Shown: one piece after another, positions 28,856-40,675 of the stretch
How the letters are laid out: each line of letters starts with the position of its first letter
Position numbering within the stretch: position 1 is the stretch's first letter
Assembly: GCA_037042185.1 (NCBI GenBank)
Contig: JAXQJY010000021.1
Location: 310,001-374,000, forward strand
Direction of reading: 5' to 3'
Length of the DNA: 64,000 nt
From: Sordariomycetes sp. S80-01Y
Lineage: Eukaryota > Ascomycota > Sordariomycetes
The notes under the pieces: generated by a model
Database searches by the model: none
The model's input: only the letters and a program-made list of their open reading frames with translations
Told to the model about the DNA's origin: nothing
Translations under genes and position numbers: made by a program

Positions 28856-30184
28856 TCATTCGGATATCTCCCCATCTTCCCCAGCATCGTCGCCTTCCCC
28901 GTCGCTGCTCGTGCCCTCACTACTAGTCTCGTCGCTATCCTCCTCTTCCTCCGCCTCCGCCTCCCCGAGATCATCCTCCTCCCAGATCTCCTCCGCCACC
29001 ACATCGCCAACCTCCAACGCCCCGGCAGGGACCGCGTCCTCGTCGTCGTTACCGAGCTTAGCGGAGCCAGCGTCGCTCGCCACCTCGCCCTCCTCGAGAT
29101 CCTTAACCTTCCGTCGCTTCGATGTTTCCGAATTCCTCGGTCCGGGGGCTTCGCGTTTTGTGCCGTGGGTCTCTTTGGGCCCGATGACGAATCCTGGCGG
29201 CAGGGTCGAACCCTTGGGAAGAAAGTAGATCGTCGGAAATTCGAGGACGTACGTGCCCTCCAGAGCCTCGCGCAGGGTGTCATCGATCTCGAGACGTGTG
29301 ACCTTCTTTGGTTGGTCGGCTTTTTGGCGCGGGTTGGCGAGGTAGTAGTCGTGAGCCCCGCGCTTCTGCGCAAGCACCTCGTGCGGCCACAGATCGCTCG
29401 TGTCCAGAGAGTCTGAGACGGCCCAGCATGACGTCCCCGGGTCTTGAACGGTTGCTTGGGCAGGGTTCCAGGTCTGTCTCCAGGGGATCTGGATGAAGTA
29501 ATGGGAGCTCCTCGCGTCACCCCATTTTTGCTCAAGGGCTTCCTTTCGTTGAACTGAGTCGATCCAGTCGTGGTACGCCCGATAGATGGGCACGTCATCC
29601 CGACTTCGACCCACGATCCTCTGCTTAACTTCGCCATCGTCTCGCAGCTCCAGCCACTCAACCGTCCAATTCAACAACCGCTTGACCCGGTCCCAACTCG
29701 TCTTGTTCTCCTTCTGCCTCACCATCCCCGTCGGCGCATGCAGCACCCTCACTCCCCTCTCTTCAAGCTTCTTCTCCACCATCTTCCCCATACCATGCCC
29801 TCTGTCCCGCAGCACCCTCGTTGTGACAACCTTCCTCTTTCGCCCATCCCTGCCCTGCACCCACTTCACCTCCCTGACCGTGGGCGGCCTCAGATCGCCC
29901 TTCTTCAACAGGCCCCTGTCTTCGACGAGCTCACGCTCCGACTGCGAGATCTTCTTCTCCATGCTGTAGAGGTAGTTGTAGTCGTGGTCGATGCCTGAGT
30001 CCGTCTTCAAGCTCTTGGCCGGCTTGTAGACCGTTGGGTCGCGCACGCCCGAGCACGAGTTCCATGACTTGTGCTTGCGGATGCAGGCGAGGGAGCACGT
30101 GCGGATTGAGCAGCGCGGGCACGTGTACTTGGGCGCGGTGACATGGCAGATTGCGCAGAGCGAGGTGAGTAGAGGGTCTGACAT
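28856..30184 (-). CDS. BCD1: Box C/D snoRNA assembly factor with zinc-finger HIT domain, BCD1-like
   Basis: BCD1 is a nuclear factor needed for early assembly and stability of box C/D snoRNPs. The gene is intronless and encodes 442 residues. The zf-HIT domain is at residues 9-45: CAICHVTAPKYTCPRC...TCSLACIRKH...C, with the seven Cys and one His in the usual spacing. It is followed by the family body, with a conserved region around WDRVKRLLNWTVEWLEL and HYFIQIPWRQTWNPA. The C-terminal 90 residues are highly acidic (EEDDLGEAEAEEEEDSDE) with a basic patch SKRRKVK, probably a nuclear signal. The frame extends 37 codons upstream to 30295, but the ATG at 30184 has a better context and puts the zinc finger at the very N-terminus as in the family. 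Confidence 0.92.
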   Translation of the reverse strand: MSDPLLTSLCAICHVTAPKYTCPRCSIRTCSLACIRKHKSWNSCSGVRDPTVYKPAKSLKTDSGIDHDYNYLYSMEKKISQSERELVEDRGLLKKGDLRPPTVREVKWVQGRDGRKRKVVTTRVLRDRGHGMGKMVEKKLEERGVRVLHAPTGMVRQKENKTSWDRVKRLLNWTVEWLELRDDGEVKQRIVGRSRDDVPIYRAYHDWIDSVQRKEALEQKWGDARSSHYFIQIPWRQTWNPAQATVQDPGTSCWAVSDSLDTSDLWPHEVLAQKRGAHDYYLANPRQKADQPKKVTRLEIDDTLREALEGTYVLEFPTIYFLPKGSTLPPGFVIGPKETHGTKREAPGPRNSETSKRRKVKDLEEGEVASDAGSAKLGNDDEDAVPAGALEVGDVVAEEIWEEDDLGEAEAEEEEDSDETSSEGTSSDGEGDDAGEDGEISE

Positions 30185-31067
30185 GGCGAAGATGAGAAGA
30201 GGTCGCGTGGATGTTGAAGATGATGTCGCGGGATTCAGGACATGCCGAGGGGTGCCCGCAGTGCGTCCCTTGAGAGCGCGCGAATGAGATATCAAGACTT
30301 CAGATCTGATGGCGTTGATGAAAATGAGAGGCTGATGGCAGTCAAAGTGAGTGAGTCGAAGTTGAAGTTGAAGTCGTCGCTGGACTTTTTTTGCGGGTCC
30401 TTATCTAATCGCGACGCTACCATCACTGGCCGACAAAAACAGGCCGAGGGCGATGGGCGCAAGGAGATATCAAGCTCAGCAAGGAAACGTTCACGTATCG
30501 CAACAAGGAGGCACCTGATCTAGTCTACTCTCACCTTCCAAGCTTCTGGTGATTCTCCTGGGCGTTGGTACGTCTATTGTGCAGTATTCTTACTTCACTA
30601 TCGCCCTCGGACGTCAAGCATCGACACGACTTTCATCCCCCTTTCTGTCCACAACAAACTTGGCCTTCTAGAGCTCAGAAAAGGGGCGTATCACGTCAAA
30701 AGACACTGGCTATGTTTCATCGTAACTGAAATTGTCATTCAAAGGCTCGCGGCCTGACTAAGGAGGGACGTGAAGAAGACCAACCCATCCCCGTACCGTG
30801 CTTTGCAAAATCAGCTATGAAAATGACGGAATAACCCATGACATGAATTAACAGGCTTGCCAGGTAAGAAAACTGTTGAATAAGAAGTACAACCCAACCC
30901 GTCCCCCGGAATAACGAAGTTATAAACAACTGGTAGGAAAGAGGTGCCTGAGACAGTGAGGCAATCACAAAAGGGGAGAAAACGCCGAGAGCCCAAACGT
31001 TTTTGAATCCAGAACCGCCAATCAATCAATCAAATGTCGTCGCGAGGGGTATATGGTAGCGACTAAT
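30185..31067. other. Spacer between BCD1 and the DENN gene
   Basis: 883 bases without a protein-like ORF, containing the BCD1 promoter and the 3' UTR of the DENN gene. No distinct motif stands out. Confidence 0.6.
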
Positions 31068-33822
31068 TCACCGGCTACCGCCGAGGGCGCTGATGCGGGC
31101 GCCGGATGGGCGGTGCAGGAGTGAGTCGGTGTGCTTCGACACGGTGCCGCTCTCGTTCTCGCGGGCATCCTCGAACTCCTCCTCCTCGTCCTCGACGATC
31201 TTGGTGGGGATGTCCTCACGCACCATGAACTGCTGGCTGCCGCGCTCGGGGGTGGTGGCCGTCGTCGAGGCAAACGACATGGCTGTGCTGCTGCGGTTGG
31301 GGATCAGATCCGGGGTGGGAGGAATGCTCGAAGCACGTCCCGAGGGCTGCAGAAGGCTATCGTCGCCCGTCTCAGAAGTAGCGGCCGAGTGGTCGTGGCC
31401 GTCCTCGCTGTGGGCGTTGGACAGAGCGCTCTGGCGGCGGCTGCTGCGCAGCTCGCTTTCTTGAGCCAGCTGGAGGCTCTCGACGGCAGCCTGGCACTGC
31501 TCCGAGATGTTGCGGACAATGTGAGCGATAGCGTCCGTCTTATCCTTAAGGTGGCGGTCGGCCACGTCGATGAAACTCGAAGCGGAGATGCGCTTCTCAC
31601 CACGGGGGGTGGCAGCCTTAAGCTTGCCCTCCTCGGTGTCCTGGGGAGCGGGCTTGCCAGCAGCAGCGGCTTCGGCCGCCTCGGCCGCCTGCTCCTCATC
31701 CCAGCCAGCTTCGATCTCGCTGAGCAGCTCCTCGGGCTTGGTCAAGGACTGAATGAGGTGCTCCATGTGGTGGCTCTGGCCACCGACCAAGCTGCGGAGG
31801 TGCAGCACCACACGGCGGGCCTCGTCGCGCTGGCGAAGAATCGTGGTGTTGGTGTGCTGCAGCTGGGAAAGCTCCTTCTTGTTGCGCTTGCGCTCGCGCT
31901 CGAGCTCCTCCGCGATCTCTTGCTGGAGAACGAGAGCCTCGAGGGCGTCGTCGCGCTGCTTCTCCGTACCAGTAAGGCGGACAGACAGACGAGCATTGTC
32001 GTCCTTCTGCTGGTCGATGAGGCCAGCCAAACGGCGGTTCTCCTTCTTGTGGTTCTCAATCTTGATCTTGAGGTCCTGGGTCTCCTTGGTGAGCTGCTCA
32101 GCAAAGGCCTGGAACTTGAGGAACTGCTGCTTCCAGCTCTCAAGCTCCTCAACGAGGTAGTTGTTACGCTTGTTGACCTTGTTGAGCTCGGTGTCCATGC
32201 GGCCCTTGAGGTTGATGAAGTCCTGCCAGGCCTCGAGAGCGTCGCGCGAGTACTGGTTGCGCTCGCGGACGATCTCGTTGAGGTGACGCATAGACACCTT
32301 GGTCATCAGGGGCTTCTTCTGCTGGCCAGCAAAGACGGCCTTGATACCAGTGTTGCGACCAATCTTCTCGCAAACGTGGTCCATCACGGCCATGACCGAG
32401 TCCTGGTTCCACCACTCGGGGTCCTGAATCGACTCGACCTCGCCACGCATGACGATGATCTGACCAGCGGGGATGAGCTTGCCGCCACCATAAGCCGACC
32501 GCAAGTGAGCAGGAACACCCGAAGGAGCCACATCACCGTTCAAAGACTGAGTCAAACGGGACACGAACTTGTTCCGTTGGCCAGGAGTGAGGGCGGTCGG
32601 GGGGTCCGAGGTGAGAACGAAGTTGCGGTCGAGGTCGACGACGAGGGCGTCGGTGGGCGCAGTGAAGAGCGAGCGGCACTCAGCGGTAATACCCAGAATG
32701 TATGGGCCGGGCTCCTGGACGAGCTCAGCGGCGTGACGAGCGTGGACCACAGGAACGTAGAGACCACTCCACTCATAAACGCGAACGCAGTATCGGACAG
32801 CCTCGGCAGCCATGGTCAGCATAGCCGGGTAGTGGCTGACAAAGATGATGCGGCGAGTCGGCGAGATGGCAGCTTCGATGACGCCAACAATGTTAGGGAT
32901 GGACAAGCACGCGAAGAGGGGCCACATGGCGAAGTTCTGGAAGCCAGTTGGCGAGCTGGGGAACTGGTAGCACAGAGCGTAGTCCTTCATGTCGATCCGC
33001 ACGAGGTCGTTCAAACGGGGAGCCGGGAAGCTCAGGATGCGAGAGACCTCCTCAGCGTGGAAGAGGTTGGTGGCCTTGTTCCAGTGAATCCACATGCCGC
33101 GGAGGTAGTCGCCAAGCAGGTTGTACAGGGGGTATCTCGAAAGGAAAGAAAGGCAGTAGGGGATCCAGTAGGTCTCGTCGGGGCTGTCGTAGAAGTCGCC
33201 CTCGGTCCTCTTCCGGAGATCGCGGATCGTCTCAGCCCTCTTTTCGTCGGCCCGCGACCATACACGCAATGAAATACCGTAAAGTGTGTGGGAGGAGTCC
33301 TGCTGGAGGACGAAAGCGTGGTGAACGCAATGGGGCTGGCTACGACCGGTGCAGATTTCGACGTCGTGGGGGAAGCACGCCTGGATAGTCATTAGCGTCT
33401 GGTGCATCAAGTTCCCGGCCATTGAGTCTCACCTTCATAGCGGCGTGCAACGCGCGAGCAATCTCGTTGTCCTGCTCCAGCCTGGGGCTGCTGCCCAGAA
33501 TCTCGGGAAGCCAGAACTGCCCAACAGCACCCTTCATGTGTCCAATCTTGCCCTGCGAAGGCGCGGGCGCCTTGACCCATTGCGAGGGCTCGCGGCCGAC
33601 ACCGCAGACCATGTAGGCATGGGTGAGGGTCTTGGGGGTGCGCTGCTGAGGCTTCGAGGCGAGAGTCGCAGGCGCGGGCTGAGTGATGCGGGAGTGCAGA
33701 GACGAGGTACGGCTGGGAATCAAGAGGTTGTCAGCGCCCTGGTCGCGGGTGCTGGGCCGGCCATCACGATCGCTTGTCCGAGGACGGGTGAAGGAAGAAT
33801 GGGCGTTCAGAGAGGGCGCCAT
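31068..33822 (-). CDS. DENN (AEX-3) domain protein, predicted Rab GEF
   Basis: DENN proteins are exchange factors for Rab GTPases in membrane traffic. Exons 33433-33822 and 31068-33380 join at a GT-AG intron of 52 bases, giving 900 residues. The order is uDENN (about 60-200: FPHDVEICTG, HHAFVLQQDSSHTLYGISLRVWSR), a core DENN (about 250-400: MWPLFACLSIPNIVGVIEAA, IIFVSHYPAMLTMAAEAVR, LVVDLDRNFV), then a downstream domain. A coiled coil follows at about 510-660 (ENHKKENRRLAGLIDQQKDD and neighbours), with a Ser-rich acidic tail. The N-terminal 60 residues are low-complexity and basic. The start is the first ATG of the frame. The target Rab cannot be named from sequence; the family assignment is firm. 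Confidence 0.92.
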
Positions 33823-36800
33823 GATGTCGAGCAGCGGACGTCGGCGTCGTCTTGGTCGTCGAAGTCGAAGTCGAACTTAGCAGTGCTCTCGAAAGCGGGA
33901 ACTCAACGAGCCATCCGACTGGGAGGTGGACGAGGAACTCGAGGAGACCGGGAAGAAGAAACGAATGTGCGATGGGGCGGAGGTGATGCTGGAGGAGAGG
34001 GGAAGAAGAGAAGGGCCTGAGAGGAAAAGAATGGATGCTACGGAGCACGGAGTACGTCGCGGGAGAAGAAGCAAAGGCTGAAGCAGTGGCGCGCGCTGGC
34101 AGCGGGATGCCGGGCTCGTGGTGGTGGTCGCGGTCGCAAGGGTGGAAAGGAGAAGCGTGAAGATGGAGCTTAGAGTGACAGGGTCATCCAGGGGCAGCTA
34201 GCGGGTACCCTAGTACCGCAGCTGCACGGGCCATGTTCTTTGCCCTTTCGGGAACAAGCTCCCAGCGTGCGGTACATGGGCCGCCCGCAAAACAACAACG
34301 GGCTGGAAGTCTTCCGGCAGGCCCACAGGGCTCGAACAATGGCACCAATCCGATTCGGGGATGGCGCCCCCAGCGGACCAGGCTCAGGTCCCCACCGCCT
34401 GCAGCCATCCCAGTGCGTCTGGCTGGTCTCCCAGCAATCTCGGCTGCCATGACCACTGTGACTCCAGCAGCTCCAGTGCTGATGAAGTGGGTGATTGACA
34501 GGGACCCCGTGGTCTGGTCCAATTTGGCCCAGGGGAGCCACCCAATCCTCGATGCCGCATCGCGAACCGGACCCAGCAGGGGAAATTGGTTTCCTCGTCT
34601 GCCGGTGCTGCAGAAGGGGGGTTTTTGTTCTGAGAGGCAGTCGGGGTAAGCTTCGAGTCCGGGAGACTCACCGTGGCTGGTGGCGAGGGCGAGGGCGAGG
34701 GCGAGGAAAAGGACGATGACAATGAGACCCATGATGCCCGAGTCTCAGACAGCGTCGTCATGCACAACCCTTGGGCTGGAGAAAACACAATCAACAGCGC
34801 ATGGGAGCCCAGCAATGAGAGGCTGACATGGGCGAGGAAAGAAGTATCCGTAGGGGATAGCAGAAGCAGATGCGGCAATTACATGGCCAAATTGGAGGCG
34901 ATTCCACGGGCTTGGATTCCCTATCGACATTGGTATGGACCAGGCCCAGCATATGTCGTCGAGATCTCCCGTCAGCAAAACGTGGTGCCCGTCTCGAGCT
35001 TCGACACGAGCTGTTTCACGTCGCCCTCGCCTGTCGTTAACTCTCCCTAATAATTCATGGTCGAGGTTGAGGGCTTGCATGGGCAGCACGCGAGGTGTCT
35101 GCGCTCCATCCAATCGTGCATTGCATTGCTTTGGCTCTGCTTTCACAAGCCCAACGGTCGATACGGAGCACTCGATATGCGTACATGCGATACGGACGGA
35201 GCCATGACTGCGGCTTTGCCCGTTCGCCCGTCGAGCCAGCGCCAGCCAGGCCCCCACCGGGTCCCACACGAGGACCCTGGTCTTGGAGACTCTGGAGTCG
35301 TTGGCTCGTTTCAGAAGCGAACGCCGTCTGTCGTGGATGGAGGAGGTTTCGCCTCTGGTGCGCTCGCTCAAGTTTTGAGGAGCCGAGCGACTCTGAGACG
35401 CCCATCATTGCAACGTCAACAAAGGCTTGGAGAAGGGAAATAAAACTCCGGGTCGCCGCATAAACCCAATTGACAAACTTCAATAGCCCGAGCTTCGATA
35501 ATATCGGCGTTGGGAGTTGGAGGCTGCTTGTTTCACGTTCCGTCCATCACCTGCAGCGCAACAACCGTCACCAACCCCGATGTCTCCGAAGCCCCGTCGC
35601 AAGCCAGGGTCGACAAACGTCCATCGAGCAAACCGTCCTTCCCCCAAGACACATTGTCCATCTTTATTCGTAGAACGCGGAGCCAAGCACACGAGTGCTC
35701 GTACAAGAGACTGCAGGTCCAGCGTGAGCTGTTTTGAGGTGTCTACATCCTCTCAAGGAGGCTTCTTGTCCCAACGAGTCTCTCCTCCCCGGTCAATAAG
35801 CTGCGCAGTTAATCAAACCGATCCATGTCCACTCTCCTCCCACCCTTGTCCCAACGACCCAACGACCCAACGACCTGGTCTGGTCTCGTTTGTTCTGGCC
35901 TTGCCACTGCCATGCCGGGATCGCAACGCCCCTTTTCTCCCCTCACCGGACGCACACCGACGCGGCACAGGCAAAAGCAATCCTCAACAGTCGCAAGGGG
36001 CCAAGACTACTCGTACAGCGCTCATCTGTACCAAGTACGCATCGTTCGTCATTCGAGGTTTGGATTGAACTGGGGGGTCCAATGACGGCATTACGGATCC
36101 CGTTCCGAGCTCAAGCTCTGGTGCGCGCCTTCATTGATTGCTTTTTATCTCGGGTCTCCTTGCTTCCCGTCGCTTCGACCAAGGAAGGTTCCGTGCTCCT
36201 TGATCTGTGTTTATTCCACGCCTTCGTCTTCGTCCACAACGTGGTTCCGGCAGTCAACCTGGCACACGGCAGCAATTCTAGCCTGTTCGTTGAATAGCTC
36301 ACCGTTCATCCAGGCAACTGGCTTTAACAAACGCAGCAACCACAATACTTTAAAGACATCTGCCATGTACGCGCTGTTCACGAGTTCTCGCGAGGAACCA
36401 CGTGGGAAGTCAGCGAACCAGCTGGTCGTCCAATCGCGCCATAATGGAGATGGTGGACAGCAACATGAACGATCCTAGGCACGAGGGCTGAGGGCTCGAA
36501 CGTCCATAAGAGAAAAGTACACCGCCCGTCAGAATTCTCTGCTAATTACTTATTCGAAAACCGGCCGCTGGAATCCGAAGGCCATCCTTAATTATGGATG
36601 CTGGTCACAGCCCGCCTATGTAACATTGTTCGTCCGACGGCTAAGAATCTGAGCACTATGCTCTCCTCTTAATCAGGTTACGGATGCAAGCCAGATACCG
36701 ATGATAGAGTCAGATGCTGTCCTACCACATGATAAAGTTGATTATAATAAGTATCTCGTAGAACGAACTTTTCCCTACGCCTGAGGATATGAGCAAATAG

Positions 36801-37152
36801 CTCTTCTCATCTGAGGGACCAAGGAGCGGTTACAATACCACAAATCCAACTACAAATTCAGATCTAGAGATACTTAGGCATTAGAACAATCATGCATATT
36901 GGCGATACTCGAGTGCTGGGTTCGTGGATATGGATTGAGGTGCCACCATGAAGGAAGATCCTCGCTACCCGCATGTGTGGGTGTCCAAATCGCAAGTGGT
37001 GAATTACTCCGTATGAACTTGGTTGATGTGTATTCACTCAGATGGACCTTAATCTTCAATGAACGCGAACACCATGACCAAGTCACTCGTCGCCTTGCAG
37101 TAATTTGCCTTGCCATGGGTACGCACTCGATCCTCGCAAAGCCCTCAGCCTT
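33823..37152. other. 3.3 kb gene-free tract
   Basis: This stretch lies upstream of the DENN gene and downstream of the ankyrin gene. The longest ORFs (about 180-210 codons, for example 34745-35371 minus and 35517-36068 plus) overlap one another on several frames and contain no recognisable domain. A GCGAGG repeat lies at 34683-34706. The right end (about 36500-36900) is clearly AT-rich. I see no supported gene. Confidence 0.55.
34683..34706. repeat. GCGAGG hexamer, four units
   Basis: Four perfect tandem copies of GCGAGG in non-coding DNA, a simple microsatellite. Confidence 0.8.
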
Positions 37153-38567
37153 CTATTCGCTCCGGTCACTCCGTGACGATGTGGCCGATGAAAGGCACAT
37201 TGCTAGCGATGACCGAGCGCTGCCGTGCCCTTCCAAGGCCCTGATGAGTGCCTCATTACCCCTTTCTTTCGCCAGCTCGAGCAGAGTCCGGCCCTGGCGA
37301 TCAAGCACCGTTGCATCTGCGCCACTATCCAACAGCTGTTTTACGAGCTCCGGACATGTGTCCTGGACTGCCGCCACTAGGGGCGTCCGCCCAAGAGCAT
37401 CACTTGCTTCCAAGTCGGCTCCATGCAGAACAAGCGCCTGAATACATCTTACCCTGCTCTTCAAAGGATTCAATGTTGCCTCGAATATGTATGGACGGAT
37501 CGGTATGTCCTGTTTTAACCCAGCTTCACCGGGATGTTCGTATTCAGAAGGGTTGCGTCCATTGATTGTGTCAGTCTCTTTCTGCCTAGAGTTGAACAGA
37601 GGCGGACCCAATTCCTCAACCAGGTCATCCTGGCTATACTCGTGAGCTAGACCAGGCTGGTTAAAGCTAGGTGAATCGCCTGAACCAAGTCGGAGGGAAC
37701 CGCGCGTGCTCAGACCATTCAGTTCGTCGAGATTCAACTCAGTCGGCACAACGGATTGGTCGCGCTTACCGAGACCGTCCGGCTTGAGTCCGAGTAGATC
37801 GTACGGACCGGGAACAGAAGACCTGTGCTGCACAAGACCAGTCCAGTAGCCGTCCAAGTCGGAATTGGGCAACTCATCCTGATTGGATTCGTTGGAGGTT
37901 TGTCCCGCTTCTTGATGTGCAACGACATGATGCAGCACTGAGCGACCTTGGTGATCTCTGCTGTTGACGTTGGCGCCTATACGAGCCAACACTCGGACTG
38001 CTTCGTAGTGGCCCGCCTGTGCGGCCAAGCAGAGAGCTGTCTTTCCTTCATCGTCTTGAAGATCGATTGGGACGCCATGGTCGTGGAGGACTGTCAAGTG
38101 GTCGGCTATTCCGAATAACGCTGCTCGATGTAACGGCATCTGACCTCGTCTGTCTGCCCCAAGCATGAGTCTAAGATCCTCAGGCTGGAGCTGTAGAATC
38201 TGCGTGAGCAAAGCCGGGTTTCCACATTCTGCTAGATAATGTGTAGGCGTCATGCCTCTTTCGTCCTCAAGGCGCAGCTGGCCTGGGTCTAGACTAATGA
38301 GAAACTCGATCACTTCTGCTGCTTGGCTATGCGAGCCCCATTGCTGGAGACTTATGGCCGCCATGAGAGGCGTTCGGTTTTTGCAATCTTTCGCATAGAT
38401 CGAAGCACCGTGATGTACCAAGGTTTTCGCAGTAGACACCTCGCTAGCGCTCGCTGCCTCATGCAACGCCGTCCGGTCTTCTGCGTTCTTTTATTGACTT
38501 CGCTGTTTGCGCATGTATCAATTGAAAATTGGCATTTATTTGAATTCATGGTTCTGAATGAATTCAT
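37153..38567 (-). CDS. Ankyrin-repeat protein, start region apparently frameshifted
   Basis: The long frame 37153-38466 holds 437 codons with several ankyrin repeats: RTPLMAAISL, MTPTHYLAECGNPALLTQIL, QMPLHRAALFG, KTALCLAAQAGHYEAVRVL, RSVLHHVVAHQ, then an acidic unrelated insert of about 130 residues, and RTPLVAAVQDTCPELVKQLL plus RTLLELAKERGNEALIRAL. The frame has no ATG before residue 35; upstream it reads KNAEDRTALHEAAS and then meets a stop. Another frame from the ATG at 38567 reads MNSFRTMNSNKCQFSIDTC...SEVNK and would join the repeats if an A-run at 38489-38492 had one more base. This is a host gene with either a real one-base loss, a sequence error or an unseen intron. The ligand is unknown, as for most ankyrin proteins. 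Confidence 0.7.
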
Positions 38568-38745
38568 TTGGTAACCTTGGATTAGTCTTGGAATAGTGGC
38601 TACAGACCCAATCCTTGGCTATTCTCTGGCACACTGAACCCCGAGGCCAGGGAACGGAAGATCCAGATTAATTGAATTTCTCAAACAAAATCAACATATA
38701 GGCTCAAATGCGAAGCACCATGGCACTCTACGTACAAATGCACAA

Positions 38746-39968
38746 TCAGAAAGTATATCCAGCCAAGTCCCCCTCCACGTGCTCCAGCATGGACTTCTCA
38801 TCCACCTGGAACCCCATACTTCTGGCACGATCCCCACGCATCAACATGTTGCTCCCGAGCAGCCCTGGCACTCCACCTTCGCCAGCTTCCTCGACAGTGG
38901 CAACCGACCGGGCATCTGGCGAAGAAACCGCGCCAGCCTTGTACATGACCTTTGCGAGGGACGCGGCTACGTTCTTCCACTCCAAGGAGTGCCCATCGAG
39001 CATGTAATAGCGCTCGTAGGCGTTGGTATCTTCGATCTGCGTGGCACGCTCGAGAGTTGAGAGGATGAAAGGGATGGCGTCATTGTAGTGAAGCTGTGGC
39101 CGACCCGTCAGACTATTTGTCGTTCGTTCTCAGGTAGTACTTACAGTGTTGACTACAGCTGAGCCATCTCCTATGTAGGGAACGAAGCCGAGGGCCTTCG
39201 CATTAGAAGTAAGTAGGGTATAGCCGATTCCGACAGAAGTTGTAGGCCCGACGCGGCGGCCATAGGTCACTGGCAGGTTGATGATGTGGGTGGCGATCTT
39301 GGTGTCTTCGCCGGCCTTGAGTATCCTATCCCCCCATGGATGTCAGTATGCGACATGATTGGATTCTTCCAATGAGATGCAAGATCAAGTATATGCTTAC
39401 ATTGTGTCGACCAGACCATTGAACATGCCAGGGTGGATGAGCTTGATATCCTCCTGTTTGTTATCCTAGCACCTGTCATCAGCACTTCCCTGAAGTCCAG
39501 ACCGCAGGAGCTGTTGCCTTACGTTCCACACCTTGGAGGATGCATTGAAAGACCCAGTCTTTCCATAATCAATAAAGTTCCCGCTGCCAGACAGGTGAAT
39601 CAGGGCCGGCTTAGACTTCGGGTTCTCCTTGAGACCCGCAATGATGGCATCGGTGAGAGCGGCATCGAAAGAAGACGCTGCGTTGAGAACAATGTCATGT
39701 TCCTTGCTCAGGGTCTTGATCGTCTCTGCATCGTCGAAAGTGCCGTGAACAATGCGATCTACCTGCACTTCGGTCTTGAACCAGTCATCGGCCTTATCGT
39801 TGCGGTAGAAGACCGTCAGTGGCCAGTCTGGATGGACCTGCTTCAATTGCTTGGCCAGAGGCGCTTAGAAGTGTCAACATTTGATGATGCTGTTGTGAGA
39901 GAAGGCCTCCCAAGGTATGACTTACCTCCGATCAGGCCTGTGGCGCCGAATAAGAGAACAGAAGGCAT
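38746..39968 (-). CDS. NAD(P)-binding Rossmann protein, NmrA/epimerase-like
   Basis: An atypical extended SDR of 325 residues from exons 39926-39968, 39523-39863, 39401-39465, 39145-39325 and 38746-39093, all GT-AG. The glycine motif GATGLIG is at residues 8-14 and is cut by the first intron. Further landmarks are PLTVFYRN at the second strand, DIVLNAASS (loop after strand 4), LIHLSGSG and the substrate side INLPVTYGRRVGPTTSVG and LHYNDAIPFIL. There is no clear YxxxK, so it may bind a cofactor without a standard SDR active site, as NmrA-like sensors do. Fungal relatives are usually annotated as NAD-dependent epimerase/dehydratase or NmrA-like. No substrate can be given. Confidence 0.88.
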
Positions 39969-40675
39969 TTTTCAGACGCAGGCGTTTCTAACCGGGTAGG
40001 TGAATTGATCAAAGATGATGTGAGAGGTTTATAGTGCCGGTCGCTTGATCGTGATGTTTGTCTGGGATCAAGTGGCCTGAGTGCCATGATATATGTACAA
40101 CAAGTCACACGAACATGCTGCCGCCCGGGCGCTCGAATGATGATCTCATGATGTCCGTCAACACCATGATTTCTTACCAACACTGCTTACAAAAAGTCAC
40201 AGCATCCGCACACAATCCCACTATGTCCTGGTGATGAGGTCGATAGCAGGAGAGTGAAGCGCTCTGCCTGGGACAAAAGAAACGGCTAACGTTGGTCGTC
40301 TCAAACTGTCGCGTAAGCAAGGCCACCATAGCTCTTTTAGGTCCAATGCTCTCAGGCAGCTTACAAGCGGCGCATGCATGCGGTAATGGTCTGGGCCTTC
40401 CAATCGCCCGCAGTGGACCTCTTGTCGGCTGTCGGCATCTGCCATGTCTCGGCCGAATGACGTGCACAGCTACTTGATTCCACATCGCCAACGTTATTCT
40501 TACTGATGAGGGTATCAGCGTTGATGTCGCTTTCGTAATTTGGCCTTAATACGGAGCAGAATTTAGGTTTTCCCGAATCTCGCATTTTTAGGAAGGTGGT
40601 AAACAAGTCTTCGGTATCGGCAGGTCATTTCATTCCTTTCGAAATTGTACGTAGCTCATCACTATAGACGCATAT
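39969..40675. other. Spacer upstream of the Rossmann gene
   Basis: 707 bases between two minus-strand genes, with the Rossmann gene promoter and the amidotransferase 3' UTR. ORFs are under 110 codons and not protein-like. Confidence 0.6.

Noticed and set aside
30185-30295. 37-codon N-terminal extension of BCD1
   Set aside because: The downstream ATG has a better context and the zinc finger should be at the N-terminus; extension has no conserved features.
31131-33272. 713-codon plus-strand ORF
   Set aside because: Exact antisense shadow of the DENN coding exon, with biased Leu/Val/Arg composition and no protein-like pattern.
34745-35371. 208-codon minus-strand ORF in the central gene-free tract
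   Set aside because: Overlaps other open frames, and contains no motif that I can assign.
35517-36068. 183-codon plus-strand ORF starting near MSPKPRRKPG
   Set aside because: The basic start looks like a possible nuclear protein, but the rest is Ser/Pro-rich low complexity with no continuation across a believable intron.
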